The translations under genes and the position numbers were made by a program. From the NCBI GenBank assembly GCA_945859605.1, contig OX243816.1:27927143-27991142 (forward strand): DNA of 64,000 nucleotides. The letters run 5' to 3'. Shown piece after piece: positions 38,001-50,269 of this stretch (position 1 is its first letter; each line of letters begins with the position of its first letter). Origin of the DNA: Lumbricus rubellus (taxonomy: Eukaryota; Annelida; Clitellata; Crassiclitellata; Lumbricidae). Below the pieces are notes generated by a model that was given only the letters and a program-made list of their open reading frames with translations, did no database searches and was not told the origin of the DNA.

Positions 38001-41000
38001 GACGGACTGTGCTTGTACAGTCAAGCGAACGAGCGAATGTGCCAATAGACCTAAAAAACAATCCATTCTCCTTTAAAAGAAATATACGCAAGAACGTTTT
38101 TGAGAGACATCTAAAAATTGCCATGCTAAGTGTCAATACACACATTATGTACTCCGGTTTTTACATCCACATCTGGAGTTCATATAGAGGTACATTAAAT
38201 AAATTTATCTGATGCAGGACAAGAAAAGTCCTTTCTTTCATTTAGCACAAGAGGCAGCCATGGATATGAAGTGCTAGTGATTTCATGATGTTCCTTGTCT
38301 GGGTGATGAGAAACCCTCACATGACAAAGCAATATTCACAGAGCACTTGAAAGTTGAAAGAACATCTTACAGGTTTACCGGGGTATTACAGTAACTCACG
38401 AAGCAGTAAATCATCCACTGGTCAGTAGCCATAAATACACACAAGTTTTTTTCATGTCTCTGATTCATTGCTGAAGCATGTGGATGATTCAACAGCCAGA
38501 CAATGTTCAATGTTTCATATGTTGACAACATTTGAAGTGTCCATTTATCGTGACACATTTATACGCAGAATTCTTTACCCTCGATGATCAGCAAAGCGGC
38601 CATGTAAATTCCCTATATGTATAGCAAAAAAGGAAACTGACCTAGAAATGATTAAAAATTGGTCAATCTGCTGGTCATTGCAAGGGTTGGATGACTGCCA
38701 GATTAATTCTTCCAGCTGTGAAAGATCTCGGTCATCTGATTCTCCGTCTGAAAAATTAACAAATAACTTAAATTGCTACAGAGCATAACACCACAAGCAG
38801 CTTTTTCAGAAAAGAAAACTATGCCTGGAAAACATAGAAGACAAATTTAAAATCATTAAGCAGATTTAATCTAAAAAGACAGTCAAGCACAAGAGGCATT
38901 TTGAATAAATTCACTGTGATGGTCATTAATCGAAGATTGAAATTTCTTAACGACGGAACCACATCTGTTGATATGCAAATATGTATGCAACTTACTTTCC
39001 AATACTGACGGAATGGGTTCTGCCTGATACTGAGATCCAATTCTGATCTCTCCTTTGTCAGCAAGCAGGGTCTTTTCTTGTGGATCATAGACCAAAGAAT
39101 AGAAGAAGAAGTCCTGAACAACAAAACAAGAAAATTTAAATGAATGTTGTGTGTGCACCAATTTACTTTGCAATGCATTAACTTGCCAAGATTATAAATA
39201 ACAATTCAGGATCAAACCTGGATCATGTCTTCTAAACACCTTCATATAAACACATTGCAGGGCACTATAAACGTTCTTAAAAAACAGAACTTCTTCAGTA
39301 CTAATGACTAGTTTCTCTAAGAAACAAACAAATAAGTAAGTAACAAAGAGAAGGTACAGTGTTGGGCTTGGCCCATACACAAAATTGAGACAAGTAAAGT
39401 ACAAAAATGTAATTTTTAGCAGAACAAAGAAAGTAGCATCAATAAAATTGCATTTGGTGGTCCATCAACTATATTCAGAACAATCTGCCCCTGTCATCAC
39501 AGCCTTTTCCCATTAATTTATTTTAAAAATTTGCCTGAGTAAAAACTGGTCATAGAAGTCTGCAAGAAGGCGTATTTCAGTTACCAGTTACTTTACTTAG
39601 CGCGTAGTCCTTCCTAGCGCTGGTAGCGCATCGGGTGACACAGCCTCTCCAGTCTCCATGTTATCCTGTCTTGTCACAAGTTATGAACATTTATTTCCTA
39701 CACAACCTCGAAAAATAATTTATATGAAATAAATACATAAGCAAAACGACAATCTAATTCTACCTCTTTATTGAGGTATGATAGAAATGATTCTGTTTCA
39801 TTCAGTAGCGTTATTGCGCATTTTCCACGGATGTGTGTCGCTGGAAGCGTCTCCACCTGGCGCGACAGAAACAGCTCCCTGTGTTTTAATTGGTGACGCT
39901 GTTTTTCAGACAGTTCCTCCTTTTCCACAGCGGGTGCCACCTTCTCGCTTTCATGATCCTCCTCTAAAACTCCATCTGCAATTTCATACAGTCGGCTTTT
40001 CAAGACAAGGCATATTTCAGGGAAGCCCCATACCAATTGCAAAGCTGAAGAACTAAGAAGAACATGCATACGAAAGTAGTCTACACAGACTGCATAAGAT
40101 AGTAAGTAGTCCGTCTGCAATGATGGATCCTCTGGAAACTCACTCGGATTTCAACAAAGCTTTGTGAGCTAACTGTGTTTGTGAGCCATGTATTCAGATA
40201 CCTCTTTCTGCTCTATATTATATAAATATCTTACTAAATACATTGTATTTTTCCACCATACCTCACATCATAAAACCAACCACCACAACAATTGCCGCAA
40301 CCACCACCAACATCACCAGGTGTCACATTATGCACATCTTTCTATACTTTTTAAAAAACCATGTGTCAGTGCTTCTGACAGGAGGTATATACATATTCAC
40401 ATACATACAACCAAACAGACATATTTATAAACATACCAGTACAAGTGCGCTAACACAACCATCAGCAGTGCTGCATTTATGCCAGTCATCATTCGCATAG
40501 ACAAAACTCATGTAAAACTGTGAATGCATCAGCAGTTTCTAAATGCAGTTAGAAAAAAAACAATAGATCTACACAACAATACCTTCAGGTTAAAAAATAA
40601 TTTAGAGAAACTGCACACAAACTTTTGCAACACAGTGTACCACATGCATCCATAGGCCAAGTCCACCAACAGTCTTGTTCAGTACTCATAAATATTCAGG
40701 ACTACTTTCAGCCCGGTTCAAGCGACATGTTCTACAGCCGATAGATATTCTAATCTTAAAAGGTTTAAACTGTTCAAAATATTCTTAGAATTGAGGGATG
40801 AATCGCATTCTGGATGACATTGGCCCTTCTGCCACTCTCAGATGAGCCTCAGGATTAACAAACACAAGTGACGACTTACACTGATGTTTGTCGGCGAGAA
40901 CTACTAGCGCACTGGAGATGTCTCTGCGACGGTAGAAACACATCACCTTTGCTTCCACGTTTCCGTTCGGAGTCTGGAAAGATGGAAAATCAGGCGTTAC

Positions 41001-41770
41001 CACCACCAGTCAACTCGCCCACGACTACGGAATGCCAATCAATAAAATGAACGGTGGAACAACGGACGAATGAATGACAAATGAAAGCGAAAGAAATCGA
41101 TAATTTTCGACAAACAACAAATTAGCCTACCTTGCATAACTCTTCTATCCGTCGAATCTGGTACGGGGTGGTCGATGATGTCTCGAAATAGACGCAATCT
41201 ACAGAAACAATATCGAACGATTAAGAAAATCGACGACAACAGGTCAGCCATCTTTGTCATTAGAGGCCAGGTCGCCACTAGACGCGGATCAGTGCGCGCA
41301 CAAACATAATTCCGACTTTCTTTGTATTTCGAAGGAATGGATTAACGATAATCGGCACAAACTTTGCGAAAATCGGCAGATAAACATAAATTCGTCCAGA
41401 AGCTGTTATAAGCCAAGCAAAAGTTCTGCGCCAGCGGTTGCAACTTTGTAGCCTAACCGACGGATCTAGCGATACTCTCTAATGGTTACTTGACACGGAC
41501 AACTGTAAGATACTTAGAAGAAAGAATGCCTTAAAGGGAGCGATATTTGAGGAGATCTGCGCCAAAAGTGGTCAGTATTTGTCACGATCGTCCCTTGGGT
41601 GGAATTAGAGAGGGATTTACGAATATGAGTGACAAAATCAATAGACGGGGTCGGTGCGCGTATCAATGCGCGCGGCCTGCATAGGCAATGCTTTTTTACC
41701 GAGCACATAACTCCATTTCCTTGACCATAAAGGCACACTTACCTCCCACCCGATACATGTTCGACGCCAT
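29052..41770 (-). CDS. MTA: Metastasis-associated (MTA) family NuRD subunit, 19 exons
   Basis: MTA proteins scaffold the nuclear NuRD histone deacetylase complex, binding HDAC1/2 through ELM2-SANT. Exons: 41743-41770, 41131-41198, 40880-40973, 39764-39975, 38996-39113, 38642-38747, 37951-38050, 37201-37389, 36716-36790, 35887-35945, 34969-35051, 33741-33857, 33376-33455, 32488-32719, 31770-31967, 31358-31462, 30914-30987, 29939-30072, 29052-29187. All junctions are GT-AG and phases agree, giving 2208 nt, 735 codons plus stop; human MTA1 is 715. Order: MASNMYRVG, a BAH domain ([21 protein letters not shown]), HELFLS-type [12 protein letters not shown]2 ([26 protein letters not shown]), SANT ([15 protein letters not shown] to MWKTTDRYV, about 276-330), a GATA finger (CESC..CASC, about 371-398) and a C2H2 finger (CHVKGC to HILGAH, about 436-459). 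The C-terminus has [13 protein letters not shown] and [11 protein letters not shown]. The start has context AACCATGG. The exact paralogue cannot be named. Confidence 0.95.
29425..29640 (+). mobile_element. tRNA-derived SINE in the last intron of MTA
   Basis: The head contains GGCATGGCGGTATAGGGGTA (A-box-like) and GCGGTTTCGAATCC (B box) about 45 bases later. The body carries GAGCAAGTCCTTCACTC and the 3' end has GGGCGCTATATAACAAGTGC, seen at the ends of several animal SINE families. It is antisense to the MTA gene, between the exons at 29052-29187 and 29939-30072. Confidence 0.7.
30460..30542. repeat. TTAA-bounded palindrome, copy d
   Basis: An 83-bp hairpin with arms TTAACTCATTCCCGCC and GGCGGGAAATAGTTAA and loop GTTCCGATACCTATTG, the same as copy c at 7892-7967. 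It is intronic in MTA. It also has an inner pair CGGGTC / GACCCG. Confidence 0.7.
30764..30832. repeat. Perfect 15-bp hairpin arms with inner stem
   Basis: GGACTCCAAACCTGC at 30768-30782 is perfectly inverted at 30814-30828, and inside it CATTACA pairs with TGTAATG. The outer flank adds partial pairing (CAC..GTG). It does not carry TTAA ends, so it differs from the six TTAA palindromes. Intronic in MTA. Confidence 0.7.
30985..30995 (-). promoter_or_regulatory. Tandem (NAGNAG-type) 3' splice site in MTA
   Basis: On the minus strand the acceptor of exon 30914-30987 reads ATGAGGAG followed by GAAGTCC. Cutting at the first or the second AG keeps the frame, giving one extra glycine or not. I chose the downstream AG for the exon call; either could be used. 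Confidence 0.5.
36163..36522. mobile_element. hAT-like MITE with CATGGGTGCCC terminus
   Basis: A 360-bp element begins CATGGGTGCCCACACATAGG and ends CGCGCGCCCATG, with a perfect target duplication AATAGAGT (36155-36162 and 36523-36530). Related copies: 43460-44071 and 60719-61435. It is intronic in MTA and non-coding. Confidence 0.88.
36904..37200 (-). repeat. Tandem array of duplicated exon-end and 5' splice-site sequence in MTA
   Basis: Immediately downstream (minus strand) of the SANT exon, a unit of about 58-65 bp is repeated around six times. Each unit holds a degraded copy of the exon 3' end followed by the donor GACTTTGTAAGC and then ACTTTGTTACACTTAATG. Donor-like GTAAGC copies (GCTTAC on plus) sit at 36904, 36962, 37027, 37138 and 37195; one unit near 37085 lost it. 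The one at 37195-37200 directly abuts the conserved coding sequence [11 protein letters not shown] and is the likely real site. Confidence 0.8.
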
Positions 41771-43459
41771 GGTTTCCCACTTTCTGAGCTGTTTAGACAG
41801 AGCGTGAATTCACCCACGACGACGTACGACCGAAGGCGGGGTACTGTTCGAGGGCGAGGAAGTTTCGCAGGGGGTCAGATAACGTTCGGCATTTCTCCTC
41901 CGCCGATCTGTCTTCACAGGTTGAGTGACGTCAGGCTTTCTCTCCGACCGACCGTCCGTCCGTCTGTCTATCAAGGGTCTACTTTCTCTCTCTCGCTCTC
42001 ACTGTGCGTGTGCTACAGAACGGTGCTGATGATGATGGTGATCGACTGACGGTCGAAGGGATGACAGGCTTGCGACGTGTCTAACAACAGGTCTCGGTGT
42101 CTACGGGCGGCCTGTGCTATCCTCAGTAATCGTCGCCCAGTCGGATTAGAAATATTTTCGACGTATTAGACGCTGCTCTGTCGTGCCACAGTGCCACTCA
42201 GACCAGTGGGACATCAATGAAGGGTGCAATGATGTGTCCTGGTCTCCCCCCACAGATAATCTCTTACACCCTGCGATGTTAGATGGAGGCTGTTGTATAG
42301 CTACTGGACCCCTTATCCCACCCACAGCAGCGCGAACGAGAGTATTGCTCTAAAATTAATAACTAGTAATTGAGCATTAATTATAATAATATTATTTGTG
42401 CTGTTGTTTTGATGTTGGCACTACTGTTGAAACAAGGGCTACATGGCTGGTACTACCATTGTTCTAGTTAAGTTTTTGGTGATAAATTAAATAATAATAA
42501 TAATACTAATAACAATATTATTATTTAATTATGATTATTGTTGTCCCTGACGGTATTGGGATTGTGGGTCACAAAACATTGGTATAACAACTTTTTTAAA
42601 CTAAAGGAAGATAGATCAGAGATCTGTCAGCATCATCCGGAAGTGAAACGAGTCTTGTTATGTCAGTTTTCAACAAAATCATCTCTTCTCAGTCAAATTA
42701 GAAGATGCCTGACTATGTCACATCAACTTTGCTTCCCCATCCTAGCAACCCTTAGTACCACAGTGAAGATTATTGCGCAGTCCTATTACTGTCAAAAGTT
42801 AACTTATACATCTAGTATAAGAGCAGTGATTGTGATGGTTGACTTCTGATTAGTGTTCCACTGTTTATCATACAATGTGGATATTCCTGCTGTGCAATAC
42901 ACATCTTGTTGAAATGGCCTTGGGAAAACCAATGATGACTGAGATAGACAGGCATGTGCAAGAAGCAGGAAGGAATAGATGTCATGTGACCATGAAACGA
43001 CAAAAGAACACAACTTACAAAAGTTAGTACTGTTAAACTTGTTTACATCTTACTCGAAAATGGGATAGTTGTATTACCAGAATTCAAGCTATGCAGAAAT
43101 ACTGTATACATGTAGGCCTAGTATGCATAAGATTAGCCTGTTACTGAAGCATGCTGAAGTAACAGAAGTAATGTTACAAATGTTCAGTTCCGATGCAGGC
43201 TAACCTGACTGGCTACAGAATACAAGCGTACTCTACACTTTCCCAACTTGTTTCTGGTGTCTACTGTTACTAGAATATTACTTTTAAGACGTTGCCAACT
43301 AAAGGCTTACTTTCTTTAATAAATTATGAAATATAATAAAATTGTACTATAAATTCAGTAACTAATAAAATTATCAACAAAATAATTCAGTCATTAAAGA
43401 CTTGAGGATATAAAATTGGTTATTTGTACAATCATCTCAGAAAAGCAACCAAGCATTGC
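41771..43459. other. 5' flank of MTA and intergenic DNA
   Basis: The first 400 bases upstream of the MTA start are relatively GC- and CpG-rich with repeated CGACCG/CCGTC words and a CTCT tract near 41985, plausible for a TATA-less promoter. Further on nothing coding was found; a frame at 42538-42849 has no recognisable feature. One TAGGCCTA lies at 43113. Confidence 0.4.
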
Positions 43460-44071
43460 CATGGATTCCTGCACATAGGGGCAAGTGCCCTCTGGAAATT
43501 TTTTATCTACTACTTTTTCGACTTTGACAAATTTTCTTTGCACTAAAGCACTAATGATAAAACAAAGTGAAACTGAAAAATTTACATTTAGAAACTTCTA
43601 TGAAAAAAACTATGTTCTCAGAGGCGTAGCGACCGCCCTCCATACCCTCCGATCGAAGGGGGCCCCCGGCAAGAAAGGGGCCCCTAAAAGTGCCAAAAAA
43701 TGAATGAAATTACTAAAAATAAATAACAAAGGTCAAATTTTTGGACGGCGAATATGAAATTTTCCCGAGATTTTGGCCAAAAGGTCATAAACTTTTCGGA
43801 CGGCGAATATAAAATTTTCCCAAGATTTTTGCCAAAAAAGGTCATCACCTTTTTCGGACGGCGAATTGATGAGATTGTCCCGACATTTTGACCGGATGAC
43901 TAAAAAAAGGTCGTCAGAAATTTCGGACATTATGCTCGGAGGGGGCCACGTTCGTTGTTGCTACGGCCCTGCATGTTCTTAATAAAATTTTGCATTTTTC
44001 AAGCTCTTGCTAAAAAATGCAACCGCGACCATTGTGTTTTGCCCCTCCTGTAATTTCTGCAGGCACCCATG
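43460..44071. mobile_element. Degraded copy of the CATGGGCGCCC MITE family
   Basis: The left end reads CATGGATTCCTGCACATAGG and the right end TTTCTGCAGGCACCCATG, matching the family at 36163 and 60719. Internal order is also shared (CTACTACTTT, AATTTTCTTTGCACTAAAGC, TGCATTTTTCAAGCTCTTG). No target duplication remains. A hAT-like element at 43619-43971 is inserted in it. Confidence 0.75.
43619..43971. mobile_element. hAT-like MITE nested in another MITE
   Basis: It begins CAGAGGCGTAGC and ends GCTACGGCCCTG, imperfect inverted termini. TATGTTCT (43611-43618) and CATGTTCT (43972-43979) are a 7 of 8 target duplication inside the older element. The interior has three units of about 62 bp with TTTTTCGGACGGCGAAT and AGGTCAT, the inverted counterpart of the units at 27255-27732. 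Confidence 0.82.
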
Positions 44072-44239
44072 ATCTATCCCCAACAAGACCAAAGTTTTGA
44101 ACCCTACATGCCGACCAAAGTCATACCCCTGATGCTAAACCTTCTGAAATCTTTCTTTGACAATCAATGTTCAGAACAAAATAAATGTGCTATTATGTTT
44201 GCATCCATTATTACTCAGTCAGATAGAGGCCAACAGTGG

Positions 44240-44510
44240 AATGGCTAGTGTGCTGGATGGAAAGCTCTGGCCACCTGTCTTCATAATAGGGAGGTTGATG
44301 TATGAATGGTAATACACAGGCTTGAAATACATAAGGGTGCAGGTTTCATACCCACTAACACCACAAGGTTTACTCAGCTTTCCACCGTCTAGTGAGCAAT
44401 TGGAAAATGTGCAGCAGTGTAAAACAGGCTGCTGTACAGTTCTATAATTGGCTCTTGTTCCTATCAGTTAACCATACTGCAGTTTTTCAGTTTGAATTGA
44501 ATAAACAAGT
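44240..44510 (+). mobile_element. Possible SINE, degraded
   Basis: The segment has GGGTGCAGGTTTCATACCC, similar to a tRNA B box, followed by TTTACTCAGCTTTCCACCG, a wording common in animal SINE bodies, and ends near AATAAACAAGTATTATTAC. The A box is not clear. Low certainty. Confidence 0.35.
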
Positions 44511-46144
44511 ATTATTACTGTTAATGGAGAGGGTAGAGGTTAAAATTCAAACCAGGGCAGAAATTTGGTAATAGAGAATAGGCCTACTGGTCCATCTCCA
44601 TTCTCCACCGCTAGTCAACTCAGCTAAAATGAGTAAGTGGGAAGATGAGGCAGACAGGAAGACTGGCCAGCTGATCTCAAATGCCGAAGCTAAGAAAATG
44701 AAGTCAGGCAGAGTCACACATGTATTTGAGTTTACTATATCCGATTCAAACTAATGTACTATGTGCAAAGCAGTTGCATAATTATCATCAACTCATGCAT
44801 GATTTCATCCTTTAGCATTGCAAAGGCCAATCCTATAGTCGATCAGCATCTGCATGTTGTTTGTGGCACATGTCTTCATTCACAGATACTCGTACCTCCA
44901 TGATTCTTCAACTAAGACTATCTTTTGCTCTGAAACTGTCCAGTCTGTTTACAGTTCTTGCTTCCTCTTGCCAGTGTGCACTTCTAAACTTTGTAAAGGC
45001 AGCCAAAAAATTACAAAGTTTGTGTTTCATTGCATAAAAGCTGGTCACCTGCACTTCAAGAACTGAGGGGATTCGGTGGTAGATTCTGAAACTAGATGAT
45101 GGAGGCATTCAAGGCCTGTAAAAAATCTGTGCAAGAGTTTAAAAAATATATTACAAATAAGATATTTTGTAGAAAAGACAGTTGTTCTTTATCAAGGCCA
45201 TCATGAACGATGCAAAGATTCTATGTTGTTGGCATGGTCTCAACTCAGTTTGCCTAAAAGCCACTTGGCTAAATCAAACTGCATGACACAGTATCGTGTT
45301 AGATAAATGTTTGCCAACAACTTTAACGGATTAACTCTAACAGCATGTGTTTAAGTTTCTGAGATCGTCACTTTGCTGTGACTTTCGCATGTCGTAAATG
45401 CACAGTTACTTACCACCATCAATTAATAGGAAGTTGTCATTTAACCAATTTCACACAGGTCTCTCTTATTATTCAATTATTATGTTAATATTGTGTACCA
45501 TGCTGAAGTACCAGTGTACCAGCAGATAAAAATTCGATCACTACACTAGGTTTCGACTAAGGACAGTGTTGTGAACTTGTGGGGAACATGCAAAGAACTA
45601 GTCTCACATTTTGCATTTATATGAATGGTATTCTGCTCATTGAAAAGCTGTCCATGAACCATGTAGACCTCTGAACTATTCCTTTAATAACAATATGCAA
45701 AGCGCATGCAAAGCGTGAAGTAGTCTGAATGACAGTTTACAAATGTGTAGTGCCTCCATCAACTGGTGTGGATTTATGTTAACTTTGAGAATGTCACGGA
45801 CAGTTCAAAAGCATCTCTCTGGATACATTAAAAACTCGGCAAATTTTAATACACCTGAAAGCAGATTTAGCCATTACATGAACTTTTCCCAATTGTTTAA
45901 ATGTTCTCAGAATGGAAACCTAGCTCATACAAATTTTACCCAACAAGTTCTGTAGTGAAAGACCTGATACACGTACAATGTCGTACATATCAGTCCATTA
46001 TGTTACTCAACCAAACAAATCTTCAGAAGATGAGCCAAATGACTTTTCAAAATGACTCATACAAACTCTACTAGAAAATGACCAATGTACAATATTCACT
46101 AGATGGTTAATCGCGTTACGATCTCGAAAGTAGAAGTTCATGGT
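44511..46144. other. Intergenic, 3' flank of ZNRD2
   Basis: No exon-like sequence with flanking splice sites was found on either strand. One TAGGCCTA lies at 44579. The part next to 46145 is presumably the ZNRD2 3' UTR and includes no obvious AATAAA close to the stop. Confidence 0.35.
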
Positions 46145-49100
46145 TCATGTGTCGCAGCGGTCCACTGAACGAAGACTGCTAATTGTTTCAGCACAGCACT
46201 TGATCAAGTTACAGAGGCGAATTGATGTGTCGACATCTTGAGTCTCACGCAAAAGTCCCGTGGCCCACTCCAGTTTTTCAGCAACAGCAACCTTAGCATC
46301 CTCCAGTCGATCGTCAAAACATTGAAGTGGACCAAATAATTGTTTTGCAGGTTTCTGGGTAACTGATGAGGCCTGCTTCTCCACACGTCCACTCTCTAAA
46401 GCACAGGCTGTCGTCGTTTTATCGTGAACAATAGAAGAGGTAGTTGTGCTTGAGGTTGAAACTCCACCAGATGCATCTGTGCGCCTATCTTCTACACAAG
46501 TATCTCCCGCTGCCGTAACTGTGACTTGCTTCAAATACGACTCCTGAGCCTGACGCTGAGCAGCAATGTCACTGAGTGCTACAAAATTAAAACAAGGAAA
46601 CTTAAATTAAACACCAATCTTTAAAATTTACTGCAGGCTAAGTCCTGAATAAAAGGCTTACACCACCATATGTAACAATAGCAGAATAAATGTAATGAAC
46701 AATGTCACGATGTAATTTTAATATAACTCATTTGTTTTCCAAAACCACATAAAATAGGAAACCAGGATTCCTGACCACAATACAAATGATTTTAAAAATG
46801 CTAAGGTATCTTTACTACACAATAGGATAGCAGGACTTAAAACAAATTTGATATTTTGGTGAACAACAGAGTGACTAGAGTGCATAAAATAGAACTATGA
46901 TAAAATCTGATAGAAGCATTTGTAACACCTTGATACAATTTATTCCAATTTCGAATCATGTAACATGCTAATGAAACAGTTAACTGCAGTTGTCAATGAA
47001 ATGTGTAAGTTTTGCACTTCATAAATACCAATTCTCTACAAGCCAATTAGATATTAACTTGTCATTTTCCAAGTACACATACCAAACAAATAAAAGTTAA
47101 CATGGACCTGCATGCCTGATATGAAATTGTCAGAGGCTTGTCAATTTACCAACCAACTCTTTGGATACCATCAGTATATTCGTGACAGTCTAAAAAGTTG
47201 GCTTCACTTTGCATGTGGTTAAACAAAAGCCAATCATGCTGCTATTACCTATGTGATCTGCATATGGCACCTTGGCACTTCGATCTTTGAAGAGGGTGGT
47301 GGTGGCTTTGCGTTTTTGTGGTGTAACAATAAATTTCACATTTGTAAGAAGTGCAGAGTTGTGGTTGCAAGGACCTGCAACATGTTTTGTATCAAGGGGT
47401 TACAAATGCTGTGATTTTCTGGACATATCTATAGCTAAGGCACAAATTCTGTCAACTAACACACTTTTTGGATATGTTGTAAAAAGGAAATGTACATGAT
47501 AAATACATGCACTTCTGTTTTACAATAGCCAATTTATGTGTTCATCTGTAAGCTCAAACTGTTGTTTTTAGAGTGTTTTCAAATGCAGTAATACTTCATA
47601 AATTAGTAAATACAAGGCGCCAATAATTACTCCTGAATCTGGCATTCAGCTCAAAGTAGATATCCATTATCTTAGAAACAATATGATAACGAACATAAGT
47701 AGAACAACAATTTATGGTCATAGACACAAAAAGTGCTATAAAAAATCAGTCTTGCATAGAAATAAACTGATTCCAGTCAAAAAGAAGAAAATATAAGAAC
47801 TGGTGTTGATGCTAGTTGCCAGCATGGTTTAAAAATGACAATATTTATTATTTATTCTGTCACAAATTTCAGCATCATTTTGCTAAAACTTTATCCTCTA
47901 TAGTATTATTTGCTTATAGCGTTTATATTATTTTCTTCATAGACGTGTCATGCAATGTCTCGTTCTTGCATCATACGATAACTGTATGTTGTTATCTGAA
48001 GGGTATGATGTTGACCTGTTGCATGTCTTACAAGTGCAACCTATGACGGATAAATCTTACGATCTTGGCTTGCCCCTTGTCTAATGAGAACACCAACTTT
48101 GTACTTTCAAAATTTTCAAAAATACTCGACTTATATAGGTCAGTATATACATTAGATTAGATAAAAATCTCATGCTACAACCAATAATGAGATAACATAA
48201 ATTTCCTCTCTCAGAAGTCATTGTAATAGAAATGAAGATCACAAGTAAAGTCACAAAACTATCCAATTAGGTACAAAATCTCCCAAGTTTCCTTTTCATA
48301 GATCATACGTCAACCTACCAGGATCATCTTTTGTAGAATCCGAATCCAATTCACTACAGGCAACGCAGTAGTCCACTCCTTGCTTAGTTCGCAACAAAAT
48401 TGTCTACAACATCAATAACACGCATATATTGTATAACACTCATGTATTTGGGAAACCATTACCTGGATAGAAGATCTAGTCCTCACACTTGAGCCTCAGT
48501 TTGCACTAAATAAAAAAATCTCACTGTCTTAAAAGTCAAGTGTTTGGATTCAACGCTGTTAAATGTTACGGTATTGTAAGACAGAAAACCATTCAAACTA
48601 CTAACTTAACTTTGAGATGTCTATTAAAAGTTTTACGAAGAAGAAACAGTCCTCCAGTTGACAACAAACAATTTGACAGTATATAATTACGATAATATGT
48701 GTAAATTATTATTGCTACTATTATTACAGTTATTTTTATTGCTATAGGTAGAAACGATCCATTTAATAGCTCTTAACACATTGACCGCCTACACGCCATG
48801 TTAAATGACTGGCTGTACTATGAGTTAACTCGTAGTAGGCGGTCAACGTGTTAAGATAATGTCCAGAGGCAATAAAATAATGCCTGGAATTTGACAAAAC
48901 TCATCAGAATTTATTCTAGTAAAGTTCTGCATATATACCAAGAGCATTCACATAATAATTATTCAGAGAATGGTCTTCTTTATAAGTTGACACAAATATA
49001 TGAGTCTTTCAACAGATGTCCTTTGATAGTTCTGCAGCAATATTTCAGCATTCCATAGCTACATAAGTAGCTCCGATAGCAGGAGTGTCAAAGAGCTGGC

Positions 49101-50269
49101 CCGCGGTCCATTTCTGGCCCGCCGACGATTTTTTTTATGGCCCACGGAATATTCCCTAAAGATTTCAAATTTATCTATAATGTTGTCAAAATTTAATAAG
49201 AAGCGAAAAAGTGGACATTGAATCAAGATCTTTTCGCGATATTTGAACTTTTCTGGGAATTGGCTGACCAAGCCCTGAGCTCCCTCTCAGACCACTACAC
49301 AATTTTGCTCAGGAGCTCGACACCCTGGCCCGCCACTTGTTATAATATGTTCACACTGGCCCGCCACTTGTTAGAAGATGTTCACATTGGCCCGCCACTA
49401 AAAAAGGTTTGACACCCCTGTCCTATAGATTTCAACGCATTACTCCTTTAACTGTGTGCAAAATAAAGAACCGTCTTTCTAAAATTTATCATACATCAAC
49501 TTACCAAACACAGTGGGCACGTTGAGCCAAGCATTTTGTAACCCTTGAGCAGGTATTCGCCCATTAACTTGCTGATTTTATCCTGCCGTTCCCGTTTCGC
49601 CTCAATTACTTTGAGTTCTGCTTCCGTTGGTGGACGCCAATCTTCAAACTCTATAATTCAGTACCAAAAAAGCATCATGTTACTATAATTTCTTGGTTAA
49701 TGAAAGTTTTTTGATACGTAATGATGTTGATGCATGCACTTAGAAGTTACAAGGCATGTTAAACTTGAGATGAAAGAATTAATCATCCAGTAACCAATCG
49801 TCCCATACCGGTGTACAGCGTACAGTTATGCAGTCATCTTAATTAACAGCAATCTGAACTACTAGCAGCAATGACAACGCCAACGGCGCCGCAAAAATAA
49901 GTAATTTTCTCCTCCATGCCAGTGTGTTATCCAATGCGCCATCGCCCCCTCTCAAGGATTCATGCTGTCTTATTTTCATAATCAGGCATATTACAACGTT
50001 TTAGACATCGTAACGTCTCATTCTATGCGTGTTTTACTATTGATCAGAATTTAAGACCGCCGTTCTATAGGGAGGATTATCGGATGTATAAGGGTGAAAG
50101 TCATAGTCATTCTATGCTTCAGTTAAATTAAGACAATTAATTATGTCACCCTTTTAGTAAATAAAACTGAAATGCATGCTTAATGCTACTTAAAGCGGTC
50201 AGATTTATAACTCATCATACCAACGTCACCGTTCTCCATGCTGTCCACGCCGTTCAGCAAATCATCCAT
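46145..50269 (-). CDS. ZNRD2: Zinc-ribbon protein ZNRD2 (SSSCA1/p27), four exons
   Basis: ZNRD2 is a small zinc-ribbon protein (human Sjogren/scleroderma autoantigen 1) described as a binding partner in cell division and ciliary traffic studies; its exact biochemical role is unsettled. Exons: 50221-50269, 49505-49650, 48319-48403, 46145-46578, all GT-AG, summing to 714 nt, 237 codons plus stop; human is 199. The N-terminal half reads EFEDWRPPTEAELKVIEAKR, then RQDKISKLMGEYLLKGYKML and the zinc ligands CPLC and CVAC, closely matching the family. The middle is a longer Ser/Thr-rich linker. The end, SIRLCNLIKCCAETISSLRS, matches the conserved C-terminal helix. The start codon (MDDLLNGVDSMENGDV) is the only ATG in phase upstream of exon 2. 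The linker explains the extra length. Confidence 0.93.
48773..48854. repeat. TTAA-bounded palindrome, copy e
   Basis: An 82-bp hairpin with arms TTAACACATTGACCGCCTAC and GTAGGCGGTCAACGTGTTAA (one mismatch) and an inner pair. Arms differ from the other copies but ends, length and layout are the same. Intronic in ZNRD2. Confidence 0.7.
49080..49420. mobile_element. hAT-like MITE with CAGGAGTGTCAAA termini
   Basis: It begins CAGGAGTGTCAAA and ends TTTGACACCCCTG, a terminus typical of Charlie-like hAT elements. Flanks TCCGATAG (49072-49079) and TCCTATAG (49421-49428) are a 7 of 8 duplication. The interior has repeated GGCCCGCCACTTGTTA. A decayed relative lies at 60310-60680. Intronic in ZNRD2. 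Confidence 0.82.

Noticed and set aside
42538..42849. 103-codon plus-strand frame
   Set aside because: Intergenic, no similarity that I recognise, no supporting splice or polyadenylation signals.
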